Positions 48,700-57,828 are shown, counted from the first letter of the stretch. The stretch: 60,287 bases of DNA from Pseudomonas sp. (GCF_017744435.1 NZ_JAGIBG010000074.1:1-60287), one strand, 5' to 3'. Made by a program: numbers and translations. The notes: a model not told the origin generated them from the sequence alone.

Positions 48700-49947
48700 A
48701 TGCGCATTCTCTGGACTCTGCCCTACCTGCCCTGGCCCACCACCAGTGGCAGCAAGACCCGGCAATACCACCTGCTGCGCGCCCTCGCGCAGCAGGGCCA
48801 CCGGATCACCTTGCTGGTCCAGTCGAAGATCCCCTTGTGCGATGCCGCCCGCGAAGCCCTCGAACCCTTGCTCGAACGCTTGATCGTACTGCCCCGGCGC
48901 CCATTGCACAGCCCGCTCAACCTGCTCGCCTCGCCCATCATCGATTACCCGATGCGGGCCATCATCAACGGCCTGGCCCCTGGCTTGCGGCACCAGTTCG
49001 AGCAGTTGCTGGACGAAGCCTGGGACGTCATCCAGATCGAGCACAGCTACAGCTTCCAGCCGTTCGAAAAAGCACTGCAGGCACGCGAACTGCCCTACAT
49101 GCTCAGCGAACACAACCTGGAATCAGTGACCGGTGCCGCTTGCCATGACCGCCTGCCGCTGTGGCTACGCCCGCTCAACGCCTTCGACCGTTGGCGCTAT
49201 CGACGCTGGGAGCAGCGCGTGCTGCGCCAGCCCACCGAAGTGGTGGCGGTGAGCCCGCATGATGCCGAGCTGATCAGCCAGGTCAGCGGCCGCCCGGTCA
49301 ATGTGGTGGTCAACGGCGTCGATTGCGATTACTACCAGAACGTCCATCCAGCCCTGCACAGCCAGCGCCTGCTGTTCGTGGGCAACTTCGAGTACGCCGC
49401 CAATGTCGAGGCCATCGAATGGGCCCTGGAAGAAATCCTGCCCCAGGTGTGGATGAGCAATCCGGCGGTACGCCTGGCCATCGCCGGGCATGCCCTGCCG
49501 ATCAGCTGGAAATTGCGCTGGAACGATCCGCGCATCGAGTGGGTCGGCTATCGCCCTGATCTGCGCGAACTGCAACGCCGTTCCGCGCTGTTCTTTGCAC
49601 CCTTGCGCTATGCCGGTGGCTCCAAGGTGAAGATCCTCGAAGCCATGGCCGCCGGGCTGCCGGTGATCAGTACCGGCAAAGGCGTATCAGGCCTGGCCGC
49701 CAACAACGGCGAGCATTACCTGGGCAGTGACGACGGCGACCAGTTGGCGCTGCTGGTTACACAACTGCTCAACCAGCCGTGGCGCATGTGCCAATTGAGC
49801 GAGGCCGGCCGCCAGTTTGCCCGCAATCGCCACGACTGGAGCGTGGCCGCCCAGCAACTGGAAACGGTGCACATGCGCCTTACCCAGTCGGCACCGGCCG
49901 ACGCCACCCAGGGCGGTGGCGCCTGGCTCGGTCGCTCAGCCGAGTAG
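48700..49947 (+). CDS. GT4-family glycosyltransferase (PslH/Stp1-like)
   Basis: A 415-residue GT-B fold enzyme. N-terminal acceptor domain beginning MRILWTLPYLPWPTTSGSKT; C-terminal donor domain with VVNGVDCDYYQ and the donor motif AGGSKVKILEAMAAGLPVIS. The N-terminal GSKTRQYHLL segment resembles the PslH or Stp1-type branch. It is 51 bp after the GDP-mannose gene, so a mannosyltransferase is plausible, though the sugar cannot be told from sequence. Its 3' end overlaps moeA by 12 bp. Confidence 0.85.
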   Translation: MRILWTLPYLPWPTTSGSKTRQYHLLRALAQQGHRITLLVQSKIPLCDAAREALEPLLERLIVLPRRPLHSPLNLLASPIIDYPMRAIINGLAPGLRHQFEQLLDEAWDVIQIEHSYSFQPFEKALQARELPYMLSEHNLESVTGAACHDRLPLWLRPLNAFDRWRYRRWEQRVLRQPTEVVAVSPHDAELISQVSGRPVNVVVNGVDCDYYQNVHPALHSQRLLFVGNFEYAANVEAIEWALEEILPQVWMSNPAVRLAIAGHALPISWKLRWNDPRIEWVGYRPDLRELQRRSALFFAPLRYAGGSKVKILEAMAAGLPVISTGKGVSGLAANNGEHYLGSDDGDQLALLVTQLLNQPWRMCQLSEAGRQFARNRHDWSVAAQQLETVHMRLTQSAPADATQGGGAWLGRSAE

Positions 49948-51162
49948 TTCGCTCAGCGGTATGAACGGCACGCTGTCGCCCGGCTTCGGCGTGCTGCCTT
50001 CACGCACCTCCACCAGCCCCTCGGCCCAGGCCGCGCTGCGCAGCACACCGGAGCTCTGGTTCTTGTAGATGCGCACCTGGCCATTGTCGATGCGCGCGCG
50101 CAGGTACTCACGGCGGGTGCCGGCCTTGGTCCATTCGAACCCGGCCGGGACATCGAAGCGTAGCGGCGTGACATCGGCCACGCCCTGGCGGCGCAGCAGG
50201 TACGGCCGCGTCAACAGGCCGAAGGTCACCAGGGTCGATGCCGGGTTGCCGGGCAGGCCGATCACCGGCACACCGCGGTAATGCCCGAAGGTCAGTGGCT
50301 TGCCAGGCTTGATCGCCAGCTTCCACAACGCCAGTTCGCCAGCCTCCCGCAGTGCGGCGCCGAGGTAGTCGGCCTCGCCCACGGAAACGCCGCCGGTGGA
50401 CAGGATCAGGTCGACATCGCCCAGGCCACCCAGGCACTCGCGGGTACGTTCCAGGTCATCAGGGAGAATGCCCATGTCGCGCACTTCGCAACCCAGCCGC
50501 TGCAGCCAGCTGACCAGCAAACGCCGGTTGCTGTTGTAGATCTGCCCCGGGCCCAGGGGCAGGCCAGGCTCGACCAGCTCATCGCCGGTGGACAGCACCG
50601 CCACCCGCACCCGCCGCACCACCTGCAACTGCGCATGGCCAAGGGTCGCCGCCAGGCCCAGTTCGATAGGCCCGAGCCGCGTACCCGCGACCATCACCTG
50701 CTCGCCCTTGCGGGTTTCCTGGCCCTGCGGGCGTACGTTCTGATCAGGCATCAGCGCTTCGCGGAAGCGCACCCGGCCATCCTCCAGCACCTCGGTGTTT
50801 TCCTGCATCTCGACGCAGTCGGCACCTGCCGGCATCGGTGCACCGGTGAAGATCCGTGCGCAAGTGCCGGGCTGCAAAGGTTCGGGCGCGTGCCCGGCGA
50901 AGATCCGCTGGCTGACCGGCAGAGGCTCGCCCTGCAGGTCGGCCAGGCGCAAGGCGTAACCGTCCATGGCGCTGTTCGGCCACGGCGGCAGGTCGAGCGT
51001 GGCCACCAGATCGATGGCCAACACGCGGCCTTCGGCTTCGGCCAGCGAGACGCTTTCGGTTTCCGTGACTGGCGCGGCCTCGGCCAGTGCCAGCAGGCGC
51101 TCCAGGGCTTCTTCCACCGGCATCAGCGGCCGGGCAACGGGGGCCTCAGCCACGGCTGTCAC
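49936..51162 (-). CDS. moeA: Molybdopterin molybdenumtransferase MoeA
   Basis: A 408-residue protein with the MoeA four-domain plan: LPPWPNSAMDGYALR, ARIFTGAPMPAGADCVEMQE, VAVLSTGDELVEPG, and MoaB-like LILSTGGVSVGEADYL with GLPGNPASTLVTF. It inserts molybdate into adenylylated molybdopterin. The start is a GTG at 51162 inside the moaB end (17-bp overlap); an ATG at 51123 would trim 13 residues. Part of a moaB-moeA unit. Confidence 0.94.
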   Translation of the reverse strand: MTAVAEAPVARPLMPVEEALERLLALAEAAPVTETESVSLAEAEGRVLAIDLVATLDLPPWPNSAMDGYALRLADLQGEPLPVSQRIFAGHAPEPLQPGTCARIFTGAPMPAGADCVEMQENTEVLEDGRVRFREALMPDQNVRPQGQETRKGEQVMVAGTRLGPIELGLAATLGHAQLQVVRRVRVAVLSTGDELVEPGLPLGPGQIYNSNRRLLVSWLQRLGCEVRDMGILPDDLERTRECLGGLGDVDLILSTGGVSVGEADYLGAALREAGELALWKLAIKPGKPLTFGHYRGVPVIGLPGNPASTLVTFGLLTRPYLLRRQGVADVTPLRFDVPAGFEWTKAGTRREYLRARIDNGQVRIYKNQSSGVLRSAAWAEGLVEVREGSTPKPGDSVPFIPLSELLG

Positions 51163-51685
51163 AGGCCGCTACCTGCTTCAGGTGGGCGACGAAATTGCAC
51201 GGCCGATGGCGGGCATCCAGCTGTTCGGCAAGGATGCCGTCCCAGCCGGTGCGCACGGCATTGGTCGAGCCCGGCAGGCAGCACACCAGGGTGCCGTTGG
51301 CCAGGCCGGCCAGAGCACGGGATTGCACGGTGGAGGTGCCGATATCGGCCACGGAAATCTGCCGAAACAGTTCGCCGAAGCCCTCGACCTGCTTGTCGAG
51401 CAGGCAGGCGACCGCTTCCGGCGTGCTGTCACGGCCGGTAAAGCCGGTACCCCCGGTGATCAGCACCACCTGCACGCTGTCGTCAGCGATCCAGGTGGCG
51501 ACCTGGGCGCGGATCTTGTACAGGTCGTCCTTGAGCAGCACACGCGCAGCCAGTGTGTGGCCAGCGGCGGTGAGGCGGTCGACGAACGTCTGCCCGGAGG
51601 TGTCGGTTTCAAATGTGCGGGTGTCGCTGACCGTGAGCACGGCAATGTTCAGCGCCACGAAGGGGGTATCTGCCTTGGCTTTCAT
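51146..51685 (-). CDS. moaB: Molybdopterin adenylyltransferase MoaB
   Basis: A 179-residue MoaB/MogA protein. MPT-binding VLTVSDTRTFETDTSG, LITGGTGFTGRDSTPEA and LPGSTNAVRTGWD. It adenylylates molybdopterin ahead of MoeA. The ribosome site is weak. First of the moaB-moeA pair; the nearby MOSC protein may use the cofactor. Confidence 0.93.
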   Translation of the reverse strand: MKAKADTPFVALNIAVLTVSDTRTFETDTSGQTFVDRLTAAGHTLAARVLLKDDLYKIRAQVATWIADDSVQVVLITGGTGFTGRDSTPEAVACLLDKQVEGFGELFRQISVADIGTSTVQSRALAGLANGTLVCCLPGSTNAVRTGWDGILAEQLDARHRPCNFVAHLKQVAACDSRG

Positions 51686-51853
51686 GGGTGTCCGTCGCAG
51701 GGAAAGGGGATGGGCGCAGTTATATCACAGGCGGCCGTGCAGGCAGTCACAGGTCAATGACCCAGGCTTGCCGCTATGCTGGAATGTAAAAGGAACTTGC
51801 GTGGACGCCCTGCGTCATAAAGTCATCTTGCACCATCGCACTGGAGAAACACG

Positions 51854-52075
51854 ATGATTCAACGGACCCTTCCCGCCTTCCTGCTCGCCCTGGGCCTTGG
51901 CGCCCTCGCCGGCTGCGCATCGCCGACCGTGATCACCCTGAACGACGGCCGCGAAATCCAGGCAGTGGATACCCCCTCCTATGACGAGGACTCCGGTTTC
52001 TACGAATTCGAACAGCTTGACGGCAAGCGCACGCGCCTGAACAAGGACCAGATCCGCACCGTCAAGGAGCTCTGA
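51854..52075 (+). CDS. YgdI/YgdR-family small lipoprotein
   Basis: A 73-residue lipoprotein precursor. Signal with lipobox LAGC (Cys about residue 21), then the YgdI/YgdR SH3-like domain TVITLNDGREIQAVDTPSYD with FYEFEQLDGKRTRLNKDQI. Probably outer-membrane anchored; role unknown. TGGAG (51841-51845) lies eight bases before the ATG. Confidence 0.87.
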   Translation: MIQRTLPAFLLALGLGALAGCASPTVITLNDGREIQAVDTPSYDEDSGFYEFEQLDGKRTRLNKDQIRTVKEL

Positions 52076-52118
52076 TCCGGGTGCTTTTTCTGGCATAAGC
52101 CCTTTTAACTACAAGGGC

Positions 52119-52147
52119 TTGTGCCCGAAAAATCTATGCAGTAGGAT
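52119..52147 (+). promoter_or_regulatory. Promoter of tRNA-Pro
   Basis: TTGTGC (52119-52124), 17-bp spacer, TAGGAT (52142-52147), with transcription predicted a few bases before the tRNA. It follows a small hairpin (AAGCCCTT, 52097-52120) that may end the lipoprotein mRNA. Confidence 0.6.
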
Positions 52148-52156
52148 TTTGTTCAT

Positions 52157-52233
52157 CGGAGTGTAGCGCAGCCAGGTAGCGCGTCTCGTTCGGGACGAGA
52201 AGGCCGCAGGTTCGAATCCTGTCTCTCCGACCA
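52157..52233 (+). tRNA. tRNA-Pro (anticodon CGG)
   Basis: A 77-base cloverleaf including encoded CCA. C1-G72 and A73 (proline identity), D-arm with GCCAGGTAGC, anticodon loop TTCGGGA in a five-base stem (TCTCG/CGAGA), T-loop TTCGAAT. The acceptor stem has a U6-U67 mismatch. It reads CCG codons, which are abundant in this genome. Confidence 0.97.
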
Positions 52234-52244
52234 GAATCCTCATC

Positions 52245-52271
52245 AAAAAGCCCGCCTTGCGCGGGCTTTTT
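52245..52271. terminator. Terminator after tRNA-Pro, shared with mqo
   Basis: Eleven-base stem AAAAAGCCCGC, five-base loop, GCGGGCTTTTT. T-runs serve both strands, between the tRNA and the convergent mqo gene. Confidence 0.92.
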
Positions 52272-52285
52272 GTTGTCTCGCGAAA

Positions 52286-53869
52286 CTAGTTGACCGCAGT
52301 CACCTGCTCCGCCTGCACCGGCACATGCAGCAACTGCAGGCGCGAGCTGCTCCACTCGCGGGTGCGGTTGGTCAGCTCGATGTCGTTGTTCAGCTTCTGC
52401 CCATAGCTCGGCACGATTTCCTTCAGGCGCGCCTGCCACTCCGGCGTCTTGACGCGGTCCTTGAAGGTCTTCTCAAGCACCGTCAGCATGATCGGCGCGG
52501 CCGTCGAGGCGCCCGGCGAAGCCCCCAGCAGCGCGGCAATGCTGCCATCCTGCGCGGCCACCACTTCAGTACCGAACTGCAGAATACCGCCGAGTACCGG
52601 GTCCTTCTTGATCACCTGCACACGCTGGCCAGCCTGCAGCAGCTTCCAGTCCTCGTTCCTGGCATTGGGGAAGTACTCGCGCAAGGCATGCATGCGGTCG
52701 TCGAAGCTGAGCATCAGCTGGCCCATCAGGTAGGTGCTGAGGTCGAAGTTATCGATCCCTGCGTTCACCATCGGCAGGACATTGTGGCTGGTCAGGGAGG
52801 CGAACATGTCCAGCAACGACCCGTGCTTGAGGTACTTGGTGGAGAAGGTCGCGAACGGGCCGAACAGCAGCACTTCCTGGCCATCGATCACCCGCGTGTC
52901 CAGGTGGGGGACCGACATCGGTGGCGCCCCGACCGAAGCCTTGCCATACAGCTTGGCCTTGTGCCGGGCGACGATGTCTGGGTTGTCGGTCATCAGGAAC
53001 TGGCCACCGACCGGGAAGCCTGCATAACCCTCCGCTTCAGGGATGCCTGATTTCTGCAGCAACTTCAACGCGCCGCCACCGGCGCCGATGAACACGAAGC
53101 GGGCATTGACGCTGGCCTCCTTGCCGCCGTGGGCAAGGTCAGCCACCACCACCTTCCAGGTGCCATCTGCGTTACGCACGATATCGCGCACTTCATGGCT
53201 CAGGTTCAGCGTGACGTTGGGGTTGCGGGTCATCGAGGCAAACAGCTGGCGGGTGATCTCGCCAAAGTTCACGTCGGTCCCCATGGCCATGCGCGTGGCG
53301 GCCACGCGCTGTTGCGGGTCACGCCCTTCCATCACCAACGGCACCCACTTGCGGATCTGCTCGTGGTCTTCGCTGATCTCCATGCCACGGAACAGCGAGC
53401 TGTGCTGCAAGGCGGCAACGCGCTTGTGCAGGAAGGCGATGTTCTCGTCACCCCAGACGAAGCTCATGTGCGGCACGTTGTTGATGAACGACTTGGGATT
53501 GCTGAGTACGCCCTGCTCGACCTGGTAGGCCCAGAACTGCTTTGAGATCTCGAACTGCTCGTTGACCCCGACGGCCTTGCTGATGTCGATGCTGCCGTCT
53601 TTGCCTTCGCTGGTGTAGTTCAGCTCGCAGAACGCCGAATGGCCGGTACCGGCGTTGTTCCAGGCGTTGGAGCTCTCTTCGGCGACTTGGCCCATGCGCT
53701 CGTAGACGCCGACCTTCCAGTTCGGTTCCAGCTCGGTGAGGTAGGTACCCAGGCTCGCGCTCATGATGCCGCCACCAATCAGCAGCACATCGACGGTCTT
53801 TTCGGAGTCCTCGGGTTTGGAGCAGCCGATGACGCCCAGGCAGAGGAACGTCAGCAGGAATTTCTTCAT
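52286..53869 (-). CDS. mqo: Malate:quinone oxidoreductase with lipoprotein-type signal
   Basis: A 527-residue FAD enzyme. FAD-binding VDVLLIGGGIMSASLG, then AEESSNAWNNAGTGHSAFCE, YTSEGKDGSIDISKAVGVNE and the C-terminal LLGASPGASTAAPIML, all typical of Mqo. It oxidises malate to oxaloacetate and feeds quinone. Unusual: the N-terminus MKKFLLTFLCLGVIGCSKPE reads as a lipoprotein signal with lipobox VIGC (Cys16, Ser17 at +2), whereas most Mqo proteins are cytosolic-side peripheral proteins with no signal. An ATG at 53869 is supported by the signal itself. It sits next to tRNA-Pro. Topology unknown. Confidence 0.92.
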   Translation of the reverse strand: MKKFLLTFLCLGVIGCSKPEDSEKTVDVLLIGGGIMSASLGTYLTELEPNWKVGVYERMGQVAEESSNAWNNAGTGHSAFCELNYTSEGKDGSIDISKAVGVNEQFEISKQFWAYQVEQGVLSNPKSFINNVPHMSFVWGDENIAFLHKRVAALQHSSLFRGMEISEDHEQIRKWVPLVMEGRDPQQRVAATRMAMGTDVNFGEITRQLFASMTRNPNVTLNLSHEVRDIVRNADGTWKVVVADLAHGGKEASVNARFVFIGAGGGALKLLQKSGIPEAEGYAGFPVGGQFLMTDNPDIVARHKAKLYGKASVGAPPMSVPHLDTRVIDGQEVLLFGPFATFSTKYLKHGSLLDMFASLTSHNVLPMVNAGIDNFDLSTYLMGQLMLSFDDRMHALREYFPNARNEDWKLLQAGQRVQVIKKDPVLGGILQFGTEVVAAQDGSIAALLGASPGASTAAPIMLTVLEKTFKDRVKTPEWQARLKEIVPSYGQKLNNDIELTNRTREWSSSRLQLLHVPVQAEQVTAVN

Positions 53870-54028
53870 TGATGTTGTCCAGTTGTTGTGTACACGCGCG
53901 CCGCACAGAGCAGGGAGCGTGCCAACTGGGTTCGGGCCAATGAATACGAGTGTGACAGCGGGTCGCATGGCGACATTCCGCCACAGTGAGAACGGTTTTT
54001 TCCTGCTCGATGGCGGGTTTCCCCCAGG

Positions 54029-54047
54029 GGGGCCGCTGCGCGGCCCC
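54029..54047. terminator. GC hairpin after the chemoreceptor gene
   Basis: GGGGCCGC, loop TGC, GCGGCCCC just past the chemoreceptor stop. No T-run, so strength is unclear. Confidence 0.5.
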
Positions 54048-54056
54048 GGCCATTGA

Positions 54057-55673
54057 TCAGGCTGTCAGCCGCGAGGTGACCTCACCCAACTGCCCCGACA
54101 GCCCATGCAGGCGCTGCCCAGCCTGCTCGGTATGCTGCACCGCTTCCTGGTTGGCGGTGGCAATCCGGGTGATTTCGATCAGGTTGCGCGAAATGTCTTC
54201 GGCCACGCTGGTCTGCTCTTCGGCCGCCGTGGCGATCTGCCGGTTCATGTCGCGAATCGCCTCCACCGCCAGGGTGATGCGCTGCAGCATCTGCCCGGCC
54301 TGCTGCACCTGCTCGGCGCCCTCCTCGCTGCGCTGCTGGCCGCTCTCGATGGCCTTGACCGCCTCCACCGCGCCAGACTGCACGGCTTCGATGATCTGGT
54401 GAATCTCGGCAATCGATGCCGCCGTGCGCTGGGCCAGGCTGCGCACCTCATCGGCGACCACGGCAAAGCCACGCCCGGCCTCCCCTGCACGGGCCGCCTC
54501 GATGGCGGCATTGAGCGCCAGCAGGTTGGTCTGCTCGGCGATGCCACGGATCACTTCCAGCACCTTGCCGATGCGGGAGCTGTCATTTTCCAGGTCGCGG
54601 ATCACCGCAGCAGTGCCGGCGATCTCGCGGTTGACCACGCCAATGATGTCGATGGTCTGCTGCATCACCTGCTCGCCCGCCTGGGCACTGTGGTCGGCAT
54701 CGTCGGCGGCACGTGCGGCCTCGGCGGCGTGGCGGGCCACCTCCTGGGCAGTGGCAGACATCTCGTGCATGGCCGTGGCCACTTGATCGGTGCGCTGGAA
54801 CTGGTCGTGGGTGCCACGGGCCATGTCCCCGGCAATGTTGCGCAACTGGCCACTGGCGCCTTCCAGTTCCTGGGCGTTGTCCTTGAGGCGACCAACGGTC
54901 TCGGCGAGGAAATCGCGCAGCGTATTGGCGGCACGCGCCAGGCGGCCCAGTTCGTCCTCGCGACGGCTGTCGACGCGGGCAGCGAAGTGGCCCTGGCTGA
55001 GTTGCGCCACGTATTCGATCAGTTGGCGGATCGGCTCGATCAGGCTGCGGTTGAGCAGCCACAGGCTGAGCAGGCCGACCAGCAATGCCGACCCCAGCAT
55101 CACCAGCACACCCAGCCACACGGTGCGTTCGGCACCGGCATTGATCTCGGCGGCACGCCCACGGGCGTCGGCGCGCAATTGCTCGACCAGCGCGCTCATC
55201 TGCTCGCTGGCCGCCCGGTCCACGCCCTTCACCGCCTGGTCGCCGGCTACCGGATCGCCACCGGCCGCCAGAAATGCCTGACGCCCGTGTTCATAGGCCT
55301 GGCCGAGCTGGCGGTGGCTGTCACGCAGTTGCTGCAGCGGTGCCTTGAGCTTGGCATCGCTGCTGTCGATCAGCTCTCCAAGCAGTTGCTGAACCTGCTG
55401 CTCACGGGCCTGGAACTGCTGCCAGTACTTGTCCAGCTCGGCCGGCTGGCGGCCACGCAGCAGCACGTTCTTCCATTCCTGCACCTGGATCTTGAACTGC
55501 AGGTTGGCTTCATCGATCAATTGCGAAGCCCTCAGCGGCCCGTCCACCAGTTCGCCGTAGCCACGCACGCTGGAGGACAGAAACTGGAAGCACACCAGGG
55601 CGATCAGCAGCATCGCCGCCAGGCTGCCACCAAGCAGGGTGAGAATTTGCACTCGGAGTGATTTACGCAACAT
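54057..55673 (-). CDS. Methyl-accepting chemotaxis protein, CtpL-like
   Basis: A 538-residue chemoreceptor. Membrane segment at 12-33 (LTLLGGSLAAMLLIALVCFQ), periplasmic four-helix domain 34-190 with Asp/Glu/Arg rich helices (QLIDEANLQFKIQVQEWKNV), second segment about 193-213, HAMP 213-265 and a signalling domain with EQTNLLALNAAIEAARAGEA and GRGFAVVADEVRSLAQRTA. The N-terminus resembles the phosphate and chlorophenol receptor CtpL of P. aeruginosa (from memory), so inorganic phosphate is a candidate ligand. No C-terminal pentapeptide seen. Start at 55673 with GAGATCC. Confidence 0.85.
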   Translation of the reverse strand: MLRKSLRVQILTLLGGSLAAMLLIALVCFQFLSSSVRGYGELVDGPLRASQLIDEANLQFKIQVQEWKNVLLRGRQPAELDKYWQQFQAREQQVQQLLGELIDSSDAKLKAPLQQLRDSHRQLGQAYEHGRQAFLAAGGDPVAGDQAVKGVDRAASEQMSALVEQLRADARGRAAEINAGAERTVWLGVLVMLGSALLVGLLSLWLLNRSLIEPIRQLIEYVAQLSQGHFAARVDSRREDELGRLARAANTLRDFLAETVGRLKDNAQELEGASGQLRNIAGDMARGTHDQFQRTDQVATAMHEMSATAQEVARHAAEAARAADDADHSAQAGEQVMQQTIDIIGVVNREIAGTAAVIRDLENDSSRIGKVLEVIRGIAEQTNLLALNAAIEAARAGEAGRGFAVVADEVRSLAQRTAASIAEIHQIIEAVQSGAVEAVKAIESGQQRSEEGAEQVQQAGQMLQRITLAVEAIRDMNRQIATAAEEQTSVAEDISRNLIEITRIATANQEAVQHTEQAGQRLHGLSGQLGEVTSRLTA

Positions 55674-55701
55674 CGCGGATCTCGGGAACAAGGAATAAGA
55701 A

Positions 55702-55715
55702 AACGGCGCGCCGTT
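55702..55715. promoter_or_regulatory. 14-bp perfect palindrome in the chemoreceptor leader
   Basis: AACGGCGCGCCGTT, followed on the minus strand by TTCTTATT, lies 29 bp upstream of the chemoreceptor start. It could be an operator or a leader hairpin. Confidence 0.4.
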
Positions 55716-55755
55716 GCAGCGCCGCGACAGACATCCTTGTCCTCGTTCGCAGGCC

Positions 55756-55785
55756 AAAAAAAAGCTGCCATCGATCGATAGCAGC
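55756..55785 (-). terminator. Intrinsic terminator of the ABC transporter gene
   Basis: On the minus strand GCTGCTATCGATCGATGGCAGC followed by eight T. Nine-pair stem with one U-G and a GATC loop. Confidence 0.92.
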
Positions 55786-55862
55786 CAGGTCGAGCACTTA
55801 CGCAACAGTTGAAATCAATACTCTCAGGCAATTGCTACAGAATTGTTACAACTGCGCGACAC

Positions 55863-57626
55863 TCAGCCCGTGGTGAACTGCAGCTCGGCCAGGCGAGCGT
55901 AAAGCGGGCTTTCCTCGATCAGCTGCCGGTGCGTGCCGACCGCGACCACACGCCCCTTGTCGACCACCGCGATGCGGTCGGCGTGCTGCACCGTGGCCAG
56001 GCGGTGCGCGATGACCAGCGTGGTACGCCCGGCCATCAGGCTCGGCAGGGCCTGCTGGATCAGGTGCTCGCTCTGCGCATCGAGGGCGCTGGTAGCTTCG
56101 TCGAGCAGCAGGATCGGCGCATCCACCAGCAGCGCCCGGGCGATTGCCAGGCGCTGCTTCTGGCCTCCGGAAAGGCCAACGCCGCCCTCGCCCAGTGGCG
56201 TCTGGTAACCCTGCGGCAGTTGCCGGATGAATTCGTCGGCATGGGCACCATGGGCTGCCGCCTCGACGTCGATCAGGGTCGCCTCGGGCCTGCCGTAGCG
56301 GATGTTGGCCTCGACCGTGCCGCGGAACAGTGACGGGTTCTGCGCCACCAGGGCGAACTGACGGCGCAGCTCGTCTGGCTCCAGCGCCGTGATCGGCTGG
56401 CCGTCGAGCAGGATGCGCCCCTGTTGCGGATCGTAGAAGCGCAAGAGCAGGTCGAACAAGGTCGACTTGCCCGCCCCCGACGGCCCCACCAACGCCACAG
56501 TCTGGCCTGGCTCGATGGTCAGGCTTAGGTGGTCGATGGCGGCCACCGTTGGCCGCGACGGATAGGCGAAGGTCAACTGCTGCAGTTCGATGCGCCCACT
56601 GGCACGCGGCTGCGCCAGCGTCATGGGGGCCTCTGGCGCCAGGATCGTGCTGCTCGCCGCCAGCAGTTCGGCGATGCGCTCGGCGGCCCCGGCAGCGCGC
56701 TGCAACTCGCCGATCACTTCACTCAGGGTGCCAAAGGCGCTGCCGACGATCAGGCTGTAGAACACGAACGCTGCCAGCTCCCCTGCAGAAATGCGCCCGG
56801 CGATCACATCCATGCCCCCCACCCACAACATGACGCCAACCGCGCCCAGCACCAGCACGATCACCAGGGTGATCAGCCAGGCACGCTGGGCGATACGTTG
56901 CCGGGCCACGGCAAACGCGGCCTCCACCGTACCGGCGAACAGCTCGCGGTCGCGTGCCTGGTGGTTGTAGGCCTGCACGGTCTTGATCTGCCCCAGGGTC
57001 TCGGCCACATAGCTGCCGACATCGGCCACCCGGTCCTGGCTCTGCCGCGACAGGCTGCGCACCCGCCGGCCGAAGAGCAGGATCGGCGCCAGCACCAGCG
57101 GCAATGCCACAACCACAATGCTGGTGAGCTTGGGGTTGGTGATGAACAGCAGTACCACGCCTCCGATCACCATCAGCGCATTGCGCAGGAACATCGACAG
57201 CGACGAGCCGATCACCGACTGCAGCAAGGTCGTATCGGCAGTCAGCCGTGACTGGATCTCGGAACTGCGGTTGTCCTCGAAAAAGCCCGGGTGCAAGCCC
57301 ACCAGGTGGTCGAAGACCGCGCGGCGGATGTCGGCAACGCAGCGCTCACCGATCCACGACACCAGGTAGAAGCGGCTGAACGTGCCTGCCGCCAGGGCCA
57401 GCACCAGCACCAGGAACAGACCGATGGTCTGGTTCAACTGGTGCGCTGAGCGGGTCATGAAACCCTGATCGACCAACAGGCGGATGCCCTGGCCCATGGA
57501 CAGGGTGATGCCGGCGGTGACGACCAGCGCCAGCAAGGCCAGCAGTGCCTGACGACGGTACGGACGCATGAACTGCCAGGCCAGGCGCAGGGCACGGCGT
57601 TGGCGAGAAGAAGCCGAATCGGGCAT
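55863..57626 (-). CDS. MsbA-like ABC exporter (fused permease and ATPase)
   Basis: A 587-residue half-transporter. Six membrane helices in 1-310 (LLALLALVVTAGITLSMGQG; IGLFLVLVLALAAGTFSRF), ATPase domain from about 340: Walker A GPSGAGKSTLFDLL, Q-loop VAQNPSLFRGTVEANIRYG, signature LSGGQKQRLAIARALL, Walker B ILLLDEATSALD, H-loop LVIAHRLATV. It would homodimerise and export a lipid or drug; no substrate gene is nearby. Start unsure: ATG 57626 (used) and ATG 57665, both without a clear ribosome site. Confidence 0.88.
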   Translation of the reverse strand: MPDSASSRQRRALRLAWQFMRPYRRQALLALLALVVTAGITLSMGQGIRLLVDQGFMTRSAHQLNQTIGLFLVLVLALAAGTFSRFYLVSWIGERCVADIRRAVFDHLVGLHPGFFEDNRSSEIQSRLTADTTLLQSVIGSSLSMFLRNALMVIGGVVLLFITNPKLTSIVVVALPLVLAPILLFGRRVRSLSRQSQDRVADVGSYVAETLGQIKTVQAYNHQARDRELFAGTVEAAFAVARQRIAQRAWLITLVIVLVLGAVGVMLWVGGMDVIAGRISAGELAAFVFYSLIVGSAFGTLSEVIGELQRAAGAAERIAELLAASSTILAPEAPMTLAQPRASGRIELQQLTFAYPSRPTVAAIDHLSLTIEPGQTVALVGPSGAGKSTLFDLLLRFYDPQQGRILLDGQPITALEPDELRRQFALVAQNPSLFRGTVEANIRYGRPEATLIDVEAAAHGAHADEFIRQLPQGYQTPLGEGGVGLSGGQKQRLAIARALLVDAPILLLDEATSALDAQSEHLIQQALPSLMAGRTTLVIAHRLATVQHADRIAVVDKGRVVAVGTHRQLIEESPLYARLAELQFTTG

Positions 57627-57828
57627 GGCATGAACCAGGAAAGCAGGAAGATTGAAGACTACCATTCATCCACACTGGGAGTGCCTATAACCCATCGTTC
57701 TAACAGGCCTCTGGAGCTTTGCCGCGCTTTCTGTTGGACTGTGCAGGCCTTGGTGCCCGTCAAATTTTGTAACCGGCCAGTCATGGCACAGGTTTAACCT
57801 GAGCCAGAACCTGATGAGGAGATACTCA

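Noticed and set aside
52157..52233. tRNA-Pro as a pseudogene because of the U6-U67 acceptor mismatch
   Set aside because: All other stems, identity bases, the encoded CCA, a promoter and a terminator are intact.
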